From Lacticaseibacillus camelliae DSM 22697 = JCM 13995 (lineage in GTDB: Bacteria; Bacillota; Bacilli; Lactobacillales; Lactobacillaceae), in assembly GCF_001311195.1 (NCBI RefSeq), contig NZ_BBAJ01000009.1, forward strand, positions 1 to 52,409: a stretch of DNA of 52,409 nucleotides, read 5' to 3'. This document shows positions 49,829 to 52,409 of the stretch, in pieces (within the stretch, counting starts at the first letter, position 1; each line of letters starts with the position of its first letter). Under the pieces are notes generated by a model, which was given only the letters and a program-made list of their open reading frames with translations, searched no databases and had not been told where the DNA came from. The translations under genes and the position numbers were made by a program.

Positions 49829-50932
49829 ATGGCACCGAATTGGTCAAAAGCAAAAGTCACGGCGTTTCGCCGGGCGCTGTTGGGCTGGTACGATCAGGAA
49901 AAACGGGACCTGCCCTGGCGGCGGGATCACGACCCGTATCACATCCTGCTTTCGGAAACGATGCTGCAGCAGACGCAAGTGGCAACGGTGATTCCGTACT
50001 ATGAGCACTTCCTGCAGCTTTTTCCCACTGTGCAGGCGCTGGCGCAGGCCCCAGAGGACCAGGTGATGAAGGCCTGGGAAGGCCTTGGGTACTACTCGCG
50101 GGCACGGCACCTGCAGCAGGCGGCCAAGCAGGTCGTTCAGGATTACGGCGGTCAGTTCCCACGCACTGCCGCGGAGCTGCGGCAGCTTTCGGGGATCGGG
50201 CCCTACACGGCTGGGGCGATCGCCAGCATTGCCTTTAATCAGCCAGAGCCGGCGATTGACGGGAATGCGTTTCGCGTGTTTTCCCGGCTGTTCAAAATCG
50301 ATGCAGACATCGCAAAGCCCCAGACCCGGCAGTTGTTTGATCAGCTGATTCGGCAGTTGATCGACCCCAAGCGGCCCGGTGATTTTAACCAGGCCATCAT
50401 GGACCTGGGCAGCAGCTACATGCGGGCCAAGGATCCGGACCCCGCACACTCCCCACTGGCCGCCTTCGATCAAAGCTACCTGAGTGACACAGTGATGGAT
50501 TACCCAGTGAAAAGCAAAAAGAAGCCGAAGAAGGTGGTGCCTTACTTTGCGCTGGTCATTCACTCGCCCCAGGGGTACCTGCTGGTCAGGCGGCCGCGCA
50601 CCGGGATGCTGGCGGATCTGTGGATGTTTCCCTTGGTCGACCGCAGTGAGCTGGACGCGGCGCTGGAGGTGGACCAGTTGGTGGAAGCCGCGGACCGCTT
50701 TGAGGCGCTCGCCGACGTTCACCTGACGTTTGAAGTCACTGGCGCCAAACTGGTCCGCCACACGTTTACCCATCAGCAGTGGCAGTTGACGCTGGTCCAG
50801 GCTGACAGTCCCGCCTTCGATTTGGCGGTGCTGCCGGCCAAGTGGGTCAAGGCGGCGGATTTTGGGCGCCTCGCGCTGCCGACGGTGCAAAAGAAATTGC
50901 TGAAGGCATTAGGCCTGGGAGGAACCAAATGA
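49829..50932 (+). CDS. mutY: A/G-specific adenine glycosylase, cluster-less form
   Basis: Intact 367-residue DNA repair enzyme that removes adenine paired with 8-oxoguanine. Catalytic glutamate in LLSETMLQQTQ (Glu43), helix-hairpin-helix LSGIGPYTAGAIA (120-132), catalytic aspartate in PAIDGNAFRVF (Asp144). The C-terminal NUDT1-like domain (VPYFALVIHSPQGYLLVRR) reads the 8-oxoG. The four cysteines that bind the [4Fe-4S] cluster are absent: after MDLGSSYM the segment reads RAKDPDPAHSPLAAFDQSY. Cluster-less MutY is known in lactobacilli. ATG 49829 follows GGGGGTG. It overlaps the oxidoreductase gene by four bases. Confidence 0.93.
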   Translation: MAPNWSKAKVTAFRRALLGWYDQEKRDLPWRRDHDPYHILLSETMLQQTQVATVIPYYEHFLQLFPTVQALAQAPEDQVMKAWEGLGYYSRARHLQQAAKQVVQDYGGQFPRTAAELRQLSGIGPYTAGAIASIAFNQPEPAIDGNAFRVFSRLFKIDADIAKPQTRQLFDQLIRQLIDPKRPGDFNQAIMDLGSSYMRAKDPDPAHSPLAAFDQSYLSDTVMDYPVKSKKKPKKVVPYFALVIHSPQGYLLVRRPRTGMLADLWMFPLVDRSELDAALEVDQLVEAADRFEALADVHLTFEVTGAKLVRHTFTHQQWQLTLVQADSPAFDLAVLPAKWVKAADFGRLALPTVQKKLLKALGLGGTK

Positions 50933-51609
50933 AGACACTGATCATTGTCAGTCATCCGCAGCTTGCCGCTTCGCCGACGCAGCAGTTCCTAAAGGCCAGC
51001 GCGGCCGGCGTCAAAGGCGCCACTTGGCACTACCTGGACGCAATCAAAACGCTTGATGTTCCAGCTGAGCAGGCGCTGATCCAGGCCGCCGACCGGCTGA
51101 TTTTTGAGTTTCCGCTGTACTGGTACCAGGCCCCGGCCAGCCTGCACGAGTGGCTGGCAGCTGTGTGGACCCGTGGGTTTGCATACGCCGAAGCCGGCGG
51201 CAAGCTCACCGGCAAAACGTTAGGGCTGGTCGTGTCATACAGTCAGCCGCAGCAGGCGTACCAAATCGGCGGCAGTGAAGGGGTCGCGATGTCCACGCTG
51301 CTGAGTCCATACCAGGCGTTGGCGCATAAAACCGGCCTGCAGCTGCTGGCCCCGCTGGAAATTGCCCAGTTCAGCTACCTCACAGAGCAGCAGCGGGCAG
51401 AGCTGATGACGCGGTATCAGCAGTACCTGACGCTCGAACGGCCCACCCGCTTTGCGGACCAGGCGGCGTGGTTTTTAGCTCAGCTTGACCAAAAAGGGAC
51501 ACAGGACGAGCACGTGGCGCTGATGGCAACGACGCTGGCGGCTCGGCAGGAGCAGCTGGCCGGGCTGCGCCACACCATTGCCGAACTGCGAGAAGGGGAG
51601 GACGACTGA
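50929..51609 (+). CDS. NAD(P)H oxidoreductase, flavodoxin-like fold (KefF/MdaB type)
   Basis: Intact 226-residue protein. The N-terminal flavodoxin-like fold starts LIIVSHPQLAASPTQQFLK; FEFPLYWYQAPASLHEWL is the FMN-binding block of the NQO family, and VVSYSQPQQAYQIGGSEG the second flavin loop. Residues beyond about 175 form a helical tail that is longer than in KefF. It probably reduces quinones with NAD(P)H. ATG 50929 overlaps the mutY stop (ATGA), and its own stop overlaps the next start, so three genes are translationally coupled. Confidence 0.88.
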   Translation: MKTLIIVSHPQLAASPTQQFLKASAAGVKGATWHYLDAIKTLDVPAEQALIQAADRLIFEFPLYWYQAPASLHEWLAAVWTRGFAYAEAGGKLTGKTLGLVVSYSQPQQAYQIGGSEGVAMSTLLSPYQALAHKTGLQLLAPLEIAQFSYLTEQQRAELMTRYQQYLTLERPTRFADQAAWFLAQLDQKGTQDEHVALMATTLAARQEQLAGLRHTIAELREGEDD

Positions 51610-51788
51610 TGGACGAAACCACGAAATGGCTGCTTGACCAGGCCGAGGTCCAGGCGGCGCAGGCGACGGCTTACGAAGACCGCGCCTTTTTCTTGGCGCT
51701 GCGACAGTTTATCCAAACTCAGGCGACGCGGCTCGAGCAGGCGCAAGGCGAGGTGGACGGGCGAAGCTGGGACCACCGCCGCTGGTAA
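51609..51788 (+). CDS. Small conserved-looking protein, 59 aa
   Basis: ATG 51609-51611 overlaps the oxidoreductase stop TGA by one base; stop TAA 51786-51788. The product starts MDETTKWLLDQAEVQAAQAT, is rich in glutamine and alanine, predicted helical, and ends DGRSWDHRRW. GGAGG lies just upstream inside the previous gene (GAAGGGGAGGACGAC). The tight overlap is the main evidence that it is real. Its pattern resembles the helical tail of the preceding protein, so it may be a partner subunit. Family not recognised. Confidence 0.72.
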   Translation: MDETTKWLLDQAEVQAAQATAYEDRAFFLALRQFIQTQATRLEQAQGEVDGRSWDHRRW

Positions 51789-51856
51789 ATCCAACCTTGG
51801 GCTGATGGGTCAGGGGCTTTGACGTGTTAGGCTTAAGGTAAAGAAGGTTGATTGCC

Positions 51857-52390
51857 ATGCGAAATACGGTTGAAAAATTAACACGTTATGCTTGGTTGCA
51901 CGCACTGGTGTTGGCGCTAGTCGGCGTGTGGTTCCTGCTGGCACCAATGTCGGTTTACCACGTGGTGAAGTATGTGCTGCTGGGTGGGTTGCTCCTGCTC
52001 GCACTGGCCGCCTTCATTGATGCGATGCGGGCACAGCGCGGTACGCTAGAAAGTCAAAGTGCGCTTTGGCGCGGTGGCGGCCTGTTGGTCGGGGCCCTGG
52101 TGGTCTCCGTGATGCTGCGGCCGGCACTGGCGCTGCTGCCTGTCGTGATCGGTCTGATGCTGGTGGTTTACGGGATTTCTCGAATCATCACGGCGCGCGA
52201 CCGGCAGGTTTACGTTAACGTCTCGCCGTTTCCAACGATTCTTTACGGCTTGGTGGTGGCCATTTGCGGGTTCGTGCTGTTATTCAATCCGTTCCGGTCG
52301 ATCATGGCGCTGCTCCAAGTTGTCGGCGTGATGCTGATCGTGATGGGCATCCTGGAACTAGTTGATGCACTGCGCGGCCGGCGCAAGTAA
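51857..52390 (+). CDS. HdeD/DUF308 membrane protein
   Basis: Intact 177-residue protein with six membrane helices in three pairs (LHALVLALVGVWFLLAP, YVLLGGLLLLALAAFID, GGGLLVGALVVSVML, LALLPVVIGLMLVVYGIS, ILYGLVVAICGFVLLF, LQVVGVMLIVMGILELVDA), the DUF308 triple-repeat plan of HdeD-like proteins linked to acid tolerance in enterobacteria. ATG 51857 is chosen: AAGAAGG lies 9 bases upstream, directly abutting the alternative TTG at 51848. The window ends 19 bases later at a short A run. Confidence 0.88.
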   Translation: MRNTVEKLTRYAWLHALVLALVGVWFLLAPMSVYHVVKYVLLGGLLLLALAAFIDAMRAQRGTLESQSALWRGGGLLVGALVVSVMLRPALALLPVVIGLMLVVYGISRIITARDRQVYVNVSPFPTILYGLVVAICGFVLLFNPFRSIMALLQVVGVMLIVMGILELVDALRGRRK

Positions 52391-52409
52391 AAAAAGTTCG
52401 CCTGGTTCT

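Overview
The window looks like chromosomal DNA from a GC-rich lactobacillus (Bacillota, Lactobacillales). Supporting signs are strong AGGAGG-type ribosome-binding sites, many short G+C-rich hairpin-plus-T terminators, a T-box leader in front of an ECF transporter of the UPF0397 type, beta-glucoside and cellobiose PTS genes, a DUF4767 lipoprotein, and a MutY without its Fe-S cysteines. I see no rRNA, tRNA, CRISPR array, insertion sequence or prophage.

Layout. 1-5.3 kb: lysine/diaminopimelate operon of the acetylated branch (dapH end, N-acetyl-DAP deacetylase, dapA, dapB, aminotransferase, asd). 5.4-8.9 kb: a two-gene heterodimeric ABC exporter with one degenerate ATP site. 9-14.6 kb: XRE-membrane regulator, ROK fructokinase, SstT-type serine/threonine symporter, glutamate dehydrogenase, a membrane protein, cold-shock protein. 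14.8-18.8 kb: TetR regulator divergent from a MacB/FtsX-type ABC transporter. 19-22.5 kb: cellobiose-type EIIC, Eis-like acetyltransferase, HTH + DUF2975 pair. 22.6-30.9 kb: Lsa-type ABC-F protein with an attenuator-like leader, oxidoreductases, AIM24 protein, FabK-like flavoprotein, PadR with two prefix-domain membrane proteins, GNAT, nitroreductase. 31-35.2 kb: licT-type antiterminator, EIIBCA and 6-phospho-beta-glucosidase operon. 35.6-40.2 kb: DyP peroxidase and a T-box-controlled ECF transporter, probably for methionine or a precursor. 40.4-47 kb: YkpA-type ABC-F ATPase, HAD phosphatase, sbcD-sbcC. 47-52.4 kb: a 47-aa protein, DUF4767 lipoprotein, TetR, Cof-type HAD, mutY with an NADPH-quinone-oxidoreductase-like gene and a 59-aa gene, and a DUF308 membrane protein.

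A caution for every reader: about half the genes carry frameshifts. Sixteen of the breaks sit exactly at A or T runs of seven or more; the rest are mostly single-base slips in GC-rich stretches. Housekeeping genes (asd, gdhA, sbcC, sbcD) are hit as often as accessory ones, and protein similarity resumes immediately after each break. I read this as consensus sequence error, not gene decay, and annotate these loci as single genes with a stated break.

The most interesting non-coding signals are the ABC-F leader (21-codon leader ORF, GNRA hairpin, terminator), the T-box leader with a second T-box-like motif, two long perfect inverted repeats in front of transporter genes, and an inverted-repeat plus terminator-like hairpin ahead of the DUF2975-HTH pair. 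I found no clear wholly new multi-gene system; these leaders are the best candidates for new biology.
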